From CAYPZL01 sp964415045 (GTDB taxonomy: Bacteria; Planctomycetota; Phycisphaerae; Sedimentisphaerales; Anaerobacaceae), in NCBI GenBank assembly GCA_964415045.1, contig CAYPZL010000077.1, positions 1 through 24,018 on the forward strand: a stretch of 24,018 nt of DNA, read 5' to 3'. Under the pieces are notes generated by a model. It made no database searches. It was not told the origin of the DNA and worked only from the letters and a program-made list of their open reading frames with translations. Positions 1 to 8,520 of this stretch are shown one piece after another. Position numbers and translations under genes: made by a program. Each line of letters starts with the position of its first letter. The first letter of the stretch is position 1.

Positions 1-714
1 AGGAGATTTTTCCTCCCTAAAGTAAGCCTAATCTCCATTTTGCAAAAGTTCAGTCTCTAATATAACAAGCCGCAGAGGCTTTTGCTTCACGCAGGACAAA
101 TTTTTTCTCCCGATCGCATCCTCCCCGCGCGGGGCCATTGCATCAGGGCAGGCCCGGGCCTGCCGGCGGCCAGACCGTGGCGCGGTGTCTTTGCCGGCTC
201 GCGTCCCTGCGCGTTTTGGGTAGCGCACCTGCACGTAATGGGGTTGTTCCGGTTGAATCCCATTGATATTATAGGGTGTGAGGGCAGGGTCTTTGACCCG
301 CCATGGACTTATTTGGAGGTGTGTGGTGCCCAGTGGTTACCCGGAGGCAGGACTCACATGGAGCGTGTTTGAGGCCGTTTGCGCTGCGGTGGGAAGGGCT
401 TTTGCACATCGATGCCGCCGGCAGCCAACTACGTGGGGTCGCAAGACCGCTGGGGTTGGGACCGTGCCGGCCAAGGGCTGCCGCGTCCCTCTCAAGCCCA
501 TCGATTCCCGGACCGACAAATGGAATGTCGCTTCGAATCGGCGTTTTCTGCAGAGGGCACGGCATGGCGATACGCACCCGTTTGACCGCTCGTATTTCAC
601 AAGCTGCCAATCACATCGCGGCCGGAACCTTGTCTGCACCGTCGGCCGCGCGTTGTCCCCGGACATATTGCCAGCCGAACAAACGTGGAGACTATTTGTG
701 AAAGGAGAAGCATC
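1..714. other. Gene-free leader region, palindrome-rich
   Basis: No open frame here looks coding on either strand; the frames present have no recognisable domain and no ribosome binding site. The stretch holds two perfect palindromes (CCCCGCGCGGGG at 123-134 and GGCAGGCCCGGGCCTGCC at 147-164). A weak terminator-like hairpin lies at 67-81 (AAGCC/GGCTT followed by TTT). A promoter-like pair is at 244-272, and a GGTC-GCAA-GACC hairpin at 437-448 has a GNRA tetraloop. The last 400 bases could be a structured 5' untranslated leader of the secreted protein that starts at 715. No known riboswitch could be assigned with confidence. Confidence 0.5.
244..272 (+). promoter_or_regulatory. Possible sigma-70 promoter upstream of the secreted multidomain protein
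   Basis: TTGTTC (244-249) and TATTAT (267-272) are separated by 17 bases; the -10 matches five of six consensus positions and the -35 three of six. If used, transcription would start near 279 and leave a leader of about 435 bases before the ATG at 715. This is a pattern match only; a nearer promoter cannot be excluded. Confidence 0.3.
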
Positions 715-3700
715 ATGGGTAAGAGAATGATGGGCCTGTTGATTTGCGCAACCGCGCTCATGGCGGTGCCGGTCCAGGCGGAATTCTGGGCCATCTCCGA
801 CCTCGACCTGGTCCTGGACAAAAACACCGATGCCTCGCCGCCGCAGTACTGGTTGAAAGGCTTCACCTTCCCCGACCACGACATCGCGCTGGAGGATCTT
901 GTGGTCGGAGAGAGCACCGGTGTGGTCAACGTCGATGATGAGGCGGGACGTCGGGACATCACGTTGGCCGACAACCTGGAGCTCAACGACTTCGCGCCGC
1001 GCAACGGGGCAAACCCGCCGGAGATTACCACGATCAACTTCGGCGGCTCGCCCACCTGGCAGGACACGAACGGTGCGGACAAATTCGATTTCTTCATCTT
1101 CGAGGCCGGAGGCAACGACGAATTTACCGTACAGGCGGTCCTGCCCGGCGGCGTCCTCGGCCAGAAGGTCGTCGTGCCCGCCAGCAAATGGAAGGACCTG
1201 GGTCCGGAGCCAAGGCCCGACATCAACCGGACGCCGGGGCCAAATAACAACCAGCCCATTCACGGCATCGCCTGGAAAATCACTGATCTCCTGGACGCCG
1301 ATGGCAACGCCCTGGCGAATGACACGGTGATTGAAGGATTGGTGTTCACGAGTCCCGGCATGGACCCGAGTTGCATCTGCGCCGTTCGGGGCACGCCGTT
1401 TGCTTCCGCCCCCGACCCGGCCAATGGAGCCACGATCAGCAAGATCTGCCCCGTCCTGATGTGGGTTCAGGGAATGGGTGCAGCATCGGAAGAGGTTTAC
1501 TTCAGCGCGAGCATGGCCGAGGTCGAGAACCTCGACGCAACGGCGCTATTGGCCACGGCCAGTCAGGGCCATGCGGCCGTATGCGTCCCCGGCGGCCCGT
1601 ATGCCGACGGTCTGGCCCCCGGCACCTACTACTGGCGCATCGTGACCACCACGACCGCCCAGGAAACCATGCCCGGGCCGATCTGGAGCTTCCATCTCAT
1701 CGGCGCAACCGCTTTCGACCCGGCGCCGGTGGAGGGCGCCTTGTTCGTCGATCCGGACGCCGATCTTTCCTGGAGCGCCGGCGCCGAGGCCCTGTTCCAC
1801 AACGTCTTCATCGGCACGGACTTTGACACGGTCGCCAACGCAACCGAAGGAGCCATTCCGACAGTAGAGCCGACCTACGATCCCGGAACGCTGCAAGCGG
1901 GAACCACATACTACTGGCGTGTCGATGAATTCGACGGCGTCAACACTGCCAAGGGCGACGTCTGGAGCTTCACCACCGCGCCCGCGGGCGAGGGCGGCCT
2001 CAAGGCCGACTACTTCACGGGCGAGTTCTACCTCTTCGGCGACCCGGTCGCCAGTCGCGTGGACGCGCAGATCGACTTCGATTGGGGGCAGGTGGCACCC
2101 GATCCCGCAGTCGATCGCGAGCAATTCTCTGCCCGCTGGAAGGGCGAGATCCAGATCCCGGCCGACGGCGTCTACACGTTTATCATCCGCAGCAACGACG
2201 GATCACGCATCTACGTCAACAACGAGCTCGTGGCGGAGGATTGGAGCAGCCACACGGCCCGCGATTCGGCCGGAACCATCGATCTCGAAGCCGGTCAGTA
2301 TCCCATTGCGGTGGAGTATTACCAGAACGGCGGCGGTGCCGAGATCGAGGTACTCTGGCAGAGCGATTTGATCACCCGACAGACCCTCCCGTCGGCGGTC
2401 CTCGTGCCCGTCGTGCGGGCCCGGCTGATCTATCCCGCCATGGAGGCGGTCAATATCAGCCAGAGCCCGAGATTGCGCTGGGAAACGGCGGCTCCCGATG
2501 CGACCCACCGCGTGTTCCTCGGCGAGGACGCCGCAGCCGTCGACGCCGCCGACACGGGAACCACGGGCATCTACAAGGGCGAGCAGGAAGCAAGCACCTA
2601 CCTCGCCCAGGGCCTCGAACCGGGCAAAACCTACTATTGGCGTGTCGATGAGGTCATCCCCGGCGATCCTCAAAGCCCCGTCAAGGGCCACCTCTGGAGC
2701 TTCACCGTCGCCGAGTTCATCGTTGTAGACGACTTTGAGAATTACACCGATGAGACGCCGGACCGTATCTATGAGGTCTGGGCGGACGGCTACGAAATCG
2801 ACGAGAACGGTTCCCAGGTCGGCAACGACGAGGCGCCGTTCGCCGAGCAAGAGGTCGTTCATTCCGGGAAACAGGCGTTGAATATGCGGTACGACAATAG
2901 CACGGCCGCATCCTCGAACGCCAAGCGGACCTTCACCGTGGCGCAGAATTGGACGGCGAACGAGGTCGAAGCCTTAGCGGTGTGGTTCAAAGGCCAGGCG
3001 CCCGTCGGAGCGTTCAGCTACGATGCGGACAAAGAGAAATACACCGTCACCGGCTCCGGCAACGGCGTCGACGGGGTATCCGACGGCTTTCGTTTCGTCT
3101 ACAAGACGCTCACCGGCAATGGTACGGTCACCGCGTTAATCGAGAGCATTGAGAGGCCTTCCGACTGGGCCACCGCCAGTGTCATGATCCGCGAGACGCT
3201 GGAACCGGGCTCGGTGATGGCCACCTGCGGGTTCCGCTCGACGGGCCAGGGCTTCCTCCGCTGGCGAACGTTTGCGGGCTCGGACCTGTCGGGAACCTCC
3301 GAAGAGCCGCCCTTCCCGGCCACGTTCGTGCTGCCGCACTGGTTCCGGCTCACGCGTCAGGGCAACCAGTTCACCGCCGAGCATTCGTCCGACGGAACGA
3401 CCTGGGAGCCCATCGGCGACACGGTCATGGTCACGATGGGCCAGAGCGTCTACGTGGGCCTGGCCGTTTCCTCTGATACAGCCGATGCCGACCGGATCAC
3501 GAACACGGCGGTGTTCTCGAACGTCGCTGTAGCCGGCACGGTCGATGCCGCCGGACCGTTCGAGAACGTCAAGGACATCGGCCAGGCAGGCAACGGTCCC
3601 GAGAACTTTTACGTAACCGTCGAGAGCGGGGCCGCCTCCGCCACGATCAACCATCCCGACGGGCCCGAGGCCATCGTCACCAACGACTGGACCCGGTGGC

Positions 3701-4335
3701 TGATCGACCTCGAGGATATCGCCGCCCAGGGCGTGAACCTCAACGCCGTCAGCGCCATGACCATCGGGCTGGGCAACCCGGCCGGCGGCGGGGATGGAAT
3801 CCTCTACGTCGACGACATCCGGCTGCTCGACGCGGCGTTCCTGCCCAGCGGCCTGACGGTCGCTCCACTCGACAGCGCCGAGATCACCGGCGACGACGGC
3901 ATGGTCCTTGCGATCAACGGCATCGATGCGAACGATCTGATCGTCGGCACCACCACGACCGATTTCGAGGATTTTGGCGATCACCCCGCGACGGACGCCG
4001 ATGACCTCGATCTGAGCACGTACGCCAGCCTCGATGATTCCAGTTACATCAAAATGCTGTTCGCCATACCGGTGAGCATGGTGTTCATCATCGAGCGAGG
4101 CGCCAACGATCAGGGGTTCATTCAACCCCTGGACGCCGAAGGCAACCCGGCCGGCGGCATGGTGTCCTTCGCCAAGAGTGACTGGTTCAAGCCGGGCCTC
4201 AAGGTCAGCGGCCAGAACGCCGGTGGCATCGCCATCACGGCCGAGACGCCGATCTACGGGATTCAGATACTGCCGCCCACGGACGGCAACATCGGTCTCG
4301 ACCCGGCCAGCGTTTCGGGCGTGCCCGCCGAATAG
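715..4335 (+). CDS. Secreted multidomain protein with FN3-like, PA14 and LamG/CBM-like modules
   Basis: Large exported protein of 1206 residues, probably binding carbohydrate or another surface ligand; no catalytic domain is recognisable. The ATG at 715 is chosen over an in-frame GTG at 685 because AAAGGAGAAG lies just upstream and a signal peptide follows directly (residues 1-22, ending PVQA). Order of modules: an N-terminal beta-rich region (about 23-230), two FN3-like modules with the TYYWR...WSF signature (about 235-423), a PA14 domain (about 427-553, with VYTFIIRSNDGSRIYVNN), a third FN3-like module (about 570-665), then a VDDFENY-type binding module (about 671-1040). That module is split by a LamG/DUF1349-like module (about 767-942). 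A distinct C-terminal domain (1041-1206) ends at VSGVPAE. There is no PEP-CTERM or LPXTG anchor. This architecture is familiar from planctomycete secretomes. A strong terminator follows. Confidence 0.85.
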   Translation: MGKRMMGLLICATALMAVPVQAEFWAISDLDLVLDKNTDASPPQYWLKGFTFPDHDIALEDLVVGESTGVVNVDDEAGRRDITLADNLELNDFAPRNGANPPEITTINFGGSPTWQDTNGADKFDFFIFEAGGNDEFTVQAVLPGGVLGQKVVVPASKWKDLGPEPRPDINRTPGPNNNQPIHGIAWKITDLLDADGNALANDTVIEGLVFTSPGMDPSCICAVRGTPFASAPDPANGATISKICPVLMWVQGMGAASEEVYFSASMAEVENLDATALLATASQGHAAVCVPGGPYADGLAPGTYYWRIVTTTTAQETMPGPIWSFHLIGATAFDPAPVEGALFVDPDADLSWSAGAEALFHNVFIGTDFDTVANATEGAIPTVEPTYDPGTLQAGTTYYWRVDEFDGVNTAKGDVWSFTTAPAGEGGLKADYFTGEFYLFGDPVASRVDAQIDFDWGQVAPDPAVDREQFSARWKGEIQIPADGVYTFIIRSNDGSRIYVNNELVAEDWSSHTARDSAGTIDLEAGQYPIAVEYYQNGGGAEIEVLWQSDLITRQTLPSAVLVPVVRARLIYPAMEAVNISQSPRLRWETAAPDATHRVFLGEDAAAVDAADTGTTGIYKGEQEASTYLAQGLEPGKTYYWRVDEVIPGDPQSPVKGHLWSFTVAEFIVVDDFENYTDETPDRIYEVWADGYEIDENGSQVGNDEAPFAEQEVVHSGKQALNMRYDNSTAASSNAKRTFTVAQNWTANEVEALAVWFKGQAPVGAFSYDADKEKYTVTGSGNGVDGVSDGFRFVYKTLTGNGTVTALIESIERPSDWATASVMIRETLEPGSVMATCGFRSTGQGFLRWRTFAGSDLSGTSEEPPFPATFVLPHWFRLTRQGNQFTAEHSSDGTTWEPIGDTVMVTMGQSVYVGLAVSSDTADADRITNTAVFSNVAVAGTVDAAGPFENVKDIGQAGNGPENFYVTVESGAASATINHPDGPEAIVTNDWTRWLIDLEDIAAQGVNLNAVSAMTIGLGNPAGGGDGILYVDDIRLLDAAFLPSGLTVAPLDSAEITGDDGMVLAINGIDANDLIVGTTTTDFEDFGDHPATDADDLDLSTYASLDDSSYIKMLFAIPVSMVFIIERGANDQGFIQPLDAEGNPAGGMVSFAKSDWFKPGLKVSGQNAGGIAITAETPIYGIQILPPTDGNIGLDPASVSGVPAE

Positions 4336-4372
4336 GCGTAGAGACCATCCGACAAGAAGAAGCATCAACAAA

Positions 4373-4412
4373 GGGCTCGCGGTTCCCAGCGAATCGCGAG
4401 CCCTGCTTTTTT
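4373..4412 (+). terminator. Intrinsic terminator of the secreted protein gene
   Basis: Nine-base perfect stem GGGCTCGCG (4373-4381) / CGCGAGCCC (4395-4403) with a 13-base loop, followed by TGC and six T residues (4407-4412). It lies 38 bases after the stop codon. Confidence 0.85.
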
Positions 4413-4439
4413 CGGCGTGGCCGGGGCTGGTCAGAGCGC

Positions 4440-4474
4440 AAAAAAAACGGCCGAAGACATGAACGCTTCGGCCG
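4440..4474 (-). terminator. Intrinsic terminator of rpoD
   Basis: Read on the minus strand, CGGCCGAAG (4474-4466) pairs with CTTCGGCCG (4456-4448) around a nine-base loop and is followed by eight T residues (4447-4440). It starts 23 bases after the rpoD stop codon and faces the terminator of the convergent gene. Confidence 0.85.
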
Positions 4475-4496
4475 CTGACTTTTTCGTATGGCTGAA

Positions 4497-6299
4497 TTAC
4501 GCGGATTTGTGGTCGAGGAATCCTTCGAGCTTGCGGGCCCGGACCGGGTGCTGCAGCTTGCGGATGGCCTTGGCCTCCACCTGCCGGACGCGCTCGCGGG
4601 TCACCTTGAAGATCCGCCCCACCTCTTCCAGCGTGTAGGTGTAGCCGTCTCCGATCCCGTAGCGGAGCTTGATGATCTCACGCTCGCGGTACGAGAGCGT
4701 CTTGAGCACCAGGTCGATCCGCTCCTTGAGCATCTCCTGCGTGGCCGAGGCGACCGGTGAATCGATGTCGTCGTCCTCGATGAAATCGCCGAAGTACGAA
4801 TCCTCGCTGTCGCCGATGGGCCGGTCCAGGCTGATCGGATGCTTCGAAATATTGAGGACCCGGCGCGTCTCCTGCACGGTCATATCGACTTCGTTGGCGA
4901 TCTCTTCGATCGTCGGCTCGCGCCCCAGTTCCTGATGCAGCACCTTGGAGGCGCTGCGAATGCGGCTCATGGTCTCAATCATGTGGACCGGAATACGAAT
5001 GGTCCGGGCATGATCGGCGATGGCCCGGGTAATGGCCTGGCGAATCCACCAGGTGGCGTACGTGCTGAACTTGTACCCGCGACGGTATTCGTACTTGTCC
5101 ACCGCCCGCATCAGGCCGGTGTTGCCTTCCTGGATCAGATCGAGAAAGCTCAGACCCCGGTTGCGGTATTTCTTGGCGATGGAGACGACCAGCCGAAGGT
5201 TCGCGCTGGAGAGCGTGCGTTTGGCTTCCTCGTACTGCCCGAACACGCGTTCGATCGCGCGCAGCTTCTTCTCCAGTTGATCGGGCGTATCCAGCACCAG
5301 TTCCTGCAAGCCCGCCAGCTCCTGCCTGGCCGTGTCGATGTCTTCAAGCGTCATGATCTCGTTGACGCCCGCCGCAATCATCTTTTCAAGTTGGCGCATC
5401 TTCTCGCAAATGCCGTGCAGTTTGGCTTTCATCGGCTGGATGCGGCTCGTGCGCAGGCTCAGCTCTTCCAGAAGCGTCGCAATCTTGCGACGGTTCCGGC
5501 GCAACTTCTTGGCGTCGGCTTTGCTCAGCTCCTTCTCGCCGCTTGCGCCCATCTTCTTGTACAGCGCCTGGTCAATGTCGAGCAGTTGCGAGACCGTTTT
5601 GAGGTTCGCAACCATCCGTTTTCGGATGACCCCCTTGGTCGTGAGCGGGGTGGTCCCCGTCTTGATCGTCCGGTCGAACGACATCGAGCCGTCGTACACC
5701 TGCTGCAACAGCTCCATGGCGTTGCGAGCGCAGTAGTCGCACTGGAGCATCTTGCGCCGAAACGCCATGCGGGCCAGCTCGATCTTTCGCGCCAGCGAAA
5801 TCTCGTCCTTGCGGGCCAACAGGGGGATCTGGCCCATTTGTGTCAGATACATTCGGATGGGATCGTCGATGCGCCGCGACGCCGCCCCGTCGGCGAGAGC
5901 CCTCTCGAGAGCCTCGTCTTCGCCCGCCGACTCGTCCTCCTTGCTCGTATCCTCTTCGTCGAGAGCGTCGGAATCCTCCTCGAAATCCTCATCATCCTTG
6001 TGCGCATTCCGGGCGTCCGCGTCGCTCTCATCGATCAGACGAATCCCCATCTCATCCAGGGCGCCCAGAAATCGTTCGAGCCGGCTGGGACTGACCGCAT
6101 TGTCCGGCAAAGTGTCGTTCATCTCCTCATACGTGAGGAATCCCCGCTTCTTGCCCAGGGCCGTCAGTTCCGTAATCAACTGCTCGGTCTCCCGCGAGGT
6201 TATGCTGGCCACCGGCTCTTCGCTCGTCTGGTTCGTTTCTTTTGTGTCCGTTTGATTCATGTCCGTTGCCTTTTTCGACTTCCTTACTTTCTTCGCCAC
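4497..6299 (-). CDS. rpoD: RNA polymerase primary sigma factor (sigma-70)
   Basis: Housekeeping sigma factor that directs RNA polymerase to -10/-35 promoters. It has 600 residues, in the usual range for group 1 sigma factors. Region 1.1 is at about 36-95, followed by a very acidic linker (about 96-130), region 1.2 (about 144-177), a long non-conserved insert (about 178-360), and region 2 (about 363-433, with the -10-binding helix containing YKFSTYATWWIRQAI). Region 3 is about 442-518 and region 4 about 531-584, with a helix-turn-helix ending TRERVRQVEAKAIRKL. The start is a GTG at 6299 with GCGGAG upstream; an ATG 13 codons in (6260) is the alternative. It lies 158 bases downstream of dnaG on the same strand, so it is probably co-transcribed from the dnaG promoter. 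The 158-base gap has short hairpins (for example GAGGT/ACCTC, 6336-6349) and could hold an internal promoter. Confidence 0.95.
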   Translation of the reverse strand: MAKKVRKSKKATDMNQTDTKETNQTSEEPVASITSRETEQLITELTALGKKRGFLTYEEMNDTLPDNAVSPSRLERFLGALDEMGIRLIDESDADARNAHKDDEDFEEDSDALDEEDTSKEDESAGEDEALERALADGAASRRIDDPIRMYLTQMGQIPLLARKDEISLARKIELARMAFRRKMLQCDYCARNAMELLQQVYDGSMSFDRTIKTGTTPLTTKGVIRKRMVANLKTVSQLLDIDQALYKKMGASGEKELSKADAKKLRRNRRKIATLLEELSLRTSRIQPMKAKLHGICEKMRQLEKMIAAGVNEIMTLEDIDTARQELAGLQELVLDTPDQLEKKLRAIERVFGQYEEAKRTLSSANLRLVVSIAKKYRNRGLSFLDLIQEGNTGLMRAVDKYEYRRGYKFSTYATWWIRQAITRAIADHARTIRIPVHMIETMSRIRSASKVLHQELGREPTIEEIANEVDMTVQETRRVLNISKHPISLDRPIGDSEDSYFGDFIEDDDIDSPVASATQEMLKERIDLVLKTLSYREREIIKLRYGIGDGYTYTLEEVGRIFKVTRERVRQVEAKAIRKLQHPVRARKLEGFLDHKSA

Positions 6300-6457
6300 A
6301 ATACGGACTCCGCTAAAACTGAATTGCCCAACCGCGAGGTCACTACCTCTGTCGGCTCAGAATGGCTCTGTCTTTTGCCTTATCTCCGGATTCATCCGAT
6401 GTACGCCGTTCTTCGCGTAATTGTTCATCCTACAGGGATTTATCACGCGTTGCGTCC

Positions 6458-8245
6458 TTACGTCAGGCCGATACTGTACGGGTTTCGCCGTTGCCCCGGT
6501 TTCTTCGCAGGCTCCACGATGCTGCCCTTTGTCTGCATCCTATCGGTCCGAGCCGTCTGCCCGCCGGCGAAGTGACGGTGCAGGAGCTTCAATGAATCCA
6601 CCAGGCGCGATTCGTAGTTGCCCTTGCGTTCTCCGACGGCCAGCAGTTCCATCAGGCAATTGCTCACCTGAACCGACTCCGTTCGCGCCAGAAGCACACC
6701 GATCGAATAATCCTCGTTGGAACGAATCAAGTCCAATAATACGGACGCGATTTCCCGGAGGACCGGCACGTCGAACAGGTCCTCCGTAATCTCTTCTCCG
6801 ATGGAATGATACAGCCCCGGCTCGTTGAGCAGGACCTCCAGGACCTCCCGCTGGGCTACGGCGTAGAGACCCTGGCCCCAATCGACGTCCTCGCGGACCG
6901 CCTGCACCTCAACGGTCGGTCTCCTGAGCCTTTGCATCCTCCGGCTCAGATCCCCGTTGATTTCCCTCGGGGTAAGCCCAACAATCCGGGAGACCTTGTT
7001 GACCAGCAGCCCGCTTTCGAGGACGGGGAGATTCTGTGACATCAAGCCGGTCGCCACGGCCTGCAGGAACTCGTCCAGGGCCGCCCGCCGGCCAGCCAGC
7101 GAATCGTCGGTCCGGAAGCTCGCCTTGAGCCGGTCCCACTTGAACTGCAACACGTCGGTGGCCTGTTCGATGATACGATCGAAGCCTTCCTTGCCCGCCG
7201 ACAGCAGGAAATCGCACGGGTCTTTTCCGTCCGGCACAAAGGCCAGCTCGATATCCAACCGCTGGGCCAGACACACCTCCAGGGCCCGGTTGGCCGCCGC
7301 CATACCGGCCGTGTCGCTGTCGAACACCAGGACAACCTTTTTCGCATACCGGCGCAGCATCCGTCCGTGACCCGTGGTGAAACTCGTCCCCAGCGCCGCG
7401 ACCACATTCGCACAGCCGACCTGATGGGCCATAATCACGTCCGTATAGCCCTCGACGACAATCGCAGTGCCGCCGGAAACGATCTCATGCCGGGACTGCT
7501 CCAAACCGTACAACGTATTGCTCTTGTCAAACAGAGGCGTCGTCGGAGAGTTAATGTACTTGGCCCCCGTGTCGTTCAAGGTGCGTCCCCCAAAACCACA
7601 GACCCTTCCGGTCACGTCCGTGATGGGAAACATCAGCCGATTGACGAATTTGTCCTGACCGGGCGCGGTGACCAGCCCCCCCTGCTGAGCCAGCTCAGCC
7701 GGGATATTCCGCGCCCGGGCCGCCTTGGCCAAGGCATCCACCTGATTCGGCGCCAACCCGAGGCACCACTTCTCTATGCTCTCAGCCGAAATGCCGCGCT
7801 GCGCCAGATAATCCCGCGCATATTTGCCTTTTTCCGGGTCGCTGAGGGACTTCTGAAAGAACTTCACCGCCCAGGCATTCAATCTGGCCAGGGCATTCGG
7901 GTCGACACCGGAGGATTCACCGTCCCGGGGCGGTCCCGCCCGCCGAACCGACTTGAGTTGAATACCCGCGCGCTCAGCCAGCCGTTCCACTGCCTGAGGA
8001 AACGTCAGATTCTCGCGCATCTGCACGAACTTGAGAACGTCACCGCCGACACCGCAAGCGAAGCATTTGAAAATCTGCTTGGTCGGACTCACGTTCATGC
8101 TGGGCCGGTGGTCTTCGTGGAAGGGACACAGACCCACCATCTCACGCCCCCTCTTCTTGAGGCTGACGTGCTCGCTTACCACGTCCACGATGTCATTGGC
8201 CTGTTGCACCTGGTTTATGGTGGCGTAATCGTATACCCCTGGCAT
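6458..8245 (-). CDS. dnaG: DNA primase DnaG
   Basis: Bacterial replicative primase that makes RNA primers at the fork with DnaB. It has 595 residues, the usual length. The N-terminal zinc-binding CHC2 domain shows C40, H43, C61 and C64. The catalytic core has a TOPRIM domain with the glutamate in VVEGYTDV (E265) and the DxD-like pair D309/D311 in LVFDSDTAG; the C-terminal part (about 450-595) is the usual poorly conserved helicase-interaction region. The ATG at 8245 is fixed on the upstream side, because an in-frame TAG lies three codons before it. Its ribosome binding site is poor: GGAAGG sits about 16 bases away, whereas a perfect AAAGGAGG is found about 90 bases further upstream in the leader. 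Gene order dnaG-rpoD matches the macromolecular-synthesis operon, but rpsU is not here. Confidence 0.96.
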   Translation of the reverse strand: MPGVYDYATINQVQQANDIVDVVSEHVSLKKRGREMVGLCPFHEDHRPSMNVSPTKQIFKCFACGVGGDVLKFVQMRENLTFPQAVERLAERAGIQLKSVRRAGPPRDGESSGVDPNALARLNAWAVKFFQKSLSDPEKGKYARDYLAQRGISAESIEKWCLGLAPNQVDALAKAARARNIPAELAQQGGLVTAPGQDKFVNRLMFPITDVTGRVCGFGGRTLNDTGAKYINSPTTPLFDKSNTLYGLEQSRHEIVSGGTAIVVEGYTDVIMAHQVGCANVVAALGTSFTTGHGRMLRRYAKKVVLVFDSDTAGMAAANRALEVCLAQRLDIELAFVPDGKDPCDFLLSAGKEGFDRIIEQATDVLQFKWDRLKASFRTDDSLAGRRAALDEFLQAVATGLMSQNLPVLESGLLVNKVSRIVGLTPREINGDLSRRMQRLRRPTVEVQAVREDVDWGQGLYAVAQREVLEVLLNEPGLYHSIGEEITEDLFDVPVLREIASVLLDLIRSNEDYSIGVLLARTESVQVSNCLMELLAVGERKGNYESRLVDSLKLLHRHFAGGQTARTDRMQTKGSIVEPAKKPGQRRNPYSIGLT

Positions 8246-8282
8246 AAGTTTCTATGTAAGTCCTTCCCCAAAAAAAGCACCT

Positions 8283-8327
8283 TCAACGGAAGTCAATCAC
8301 CCCCACAAAACGCGAACCATACTCCAC
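8283..8327 (-). CDS. Possible 14-codon leader peptide upstream of dnaG
   Basis: In the dnaG leader a perfect AAAGGAGG (8340-8333) stands five bases before a GTG (8327), which opens a 14-codon frame ending at TGA (8283). The predicted peptide is MEYGSRFVGVIDFR. An alternative ATG one base out of frame (8320) gives only seven codons. The peptide itself resembles nothing I know. The strength of the ribosome binding site compared with that of dnaG is the reason for listing it. Confidence 0.3.
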   Translation of the reverse strand: MEYGSRFVGVIDFR

Positions 8328-8357
8328 TCCGGCCTCCTTTAAGAAGCTCAGCTACTA

Positions 8358-8386
8358 AATATAGGCCCCAGAAATGAAAAAGTCAA
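8358..8386 (-). promoter_or_regulatory. Sigma-70 promoter for dnaG-rpoD
   Basis: On the minus strand TTGACT (8386-8381) and TATATT (8363-8358) are separated by exactly 17 bases; each hexamer matches five of six consensus positions. Predicted transcription start is near 8350, giving a leader of about 105 bases before dnaG. Confidence 0.75.
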
Positions 8387-8520
8387 ACGGGCGGGCCGAA
8401 ACCAAGTTTACAGCACTGAAAAAGCCGATTCTTGCGTATTATGACACCTGGCCATACAGGACAGCAGTCCGATATATGGGGCCGCAAACAGGGTGAGGCA
8501 TCAGTCGCCGGTCGCCCCGC

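Noticed and set aside
435..489. c-di-GMP-I riboswitch upstream of the secreted protein
   Set aside because: Only the GTCGCAAGACC part recalls the consensus; the first conserved helix has mismatches and the GGTAGC-type receptor part is unclear. Kept only as a weak remark in a finding.
3136..4371. Minus-strand open frame antisense to the secreted protein gene
   Set aside because: It runs through the terminator region at its start and has no coding features beyond an open frame.
4839..6575. Plus-strand open frame antisense to rpoD
   Set aside because: Antisense shadow of the sigma factor; no recognisable protein features.
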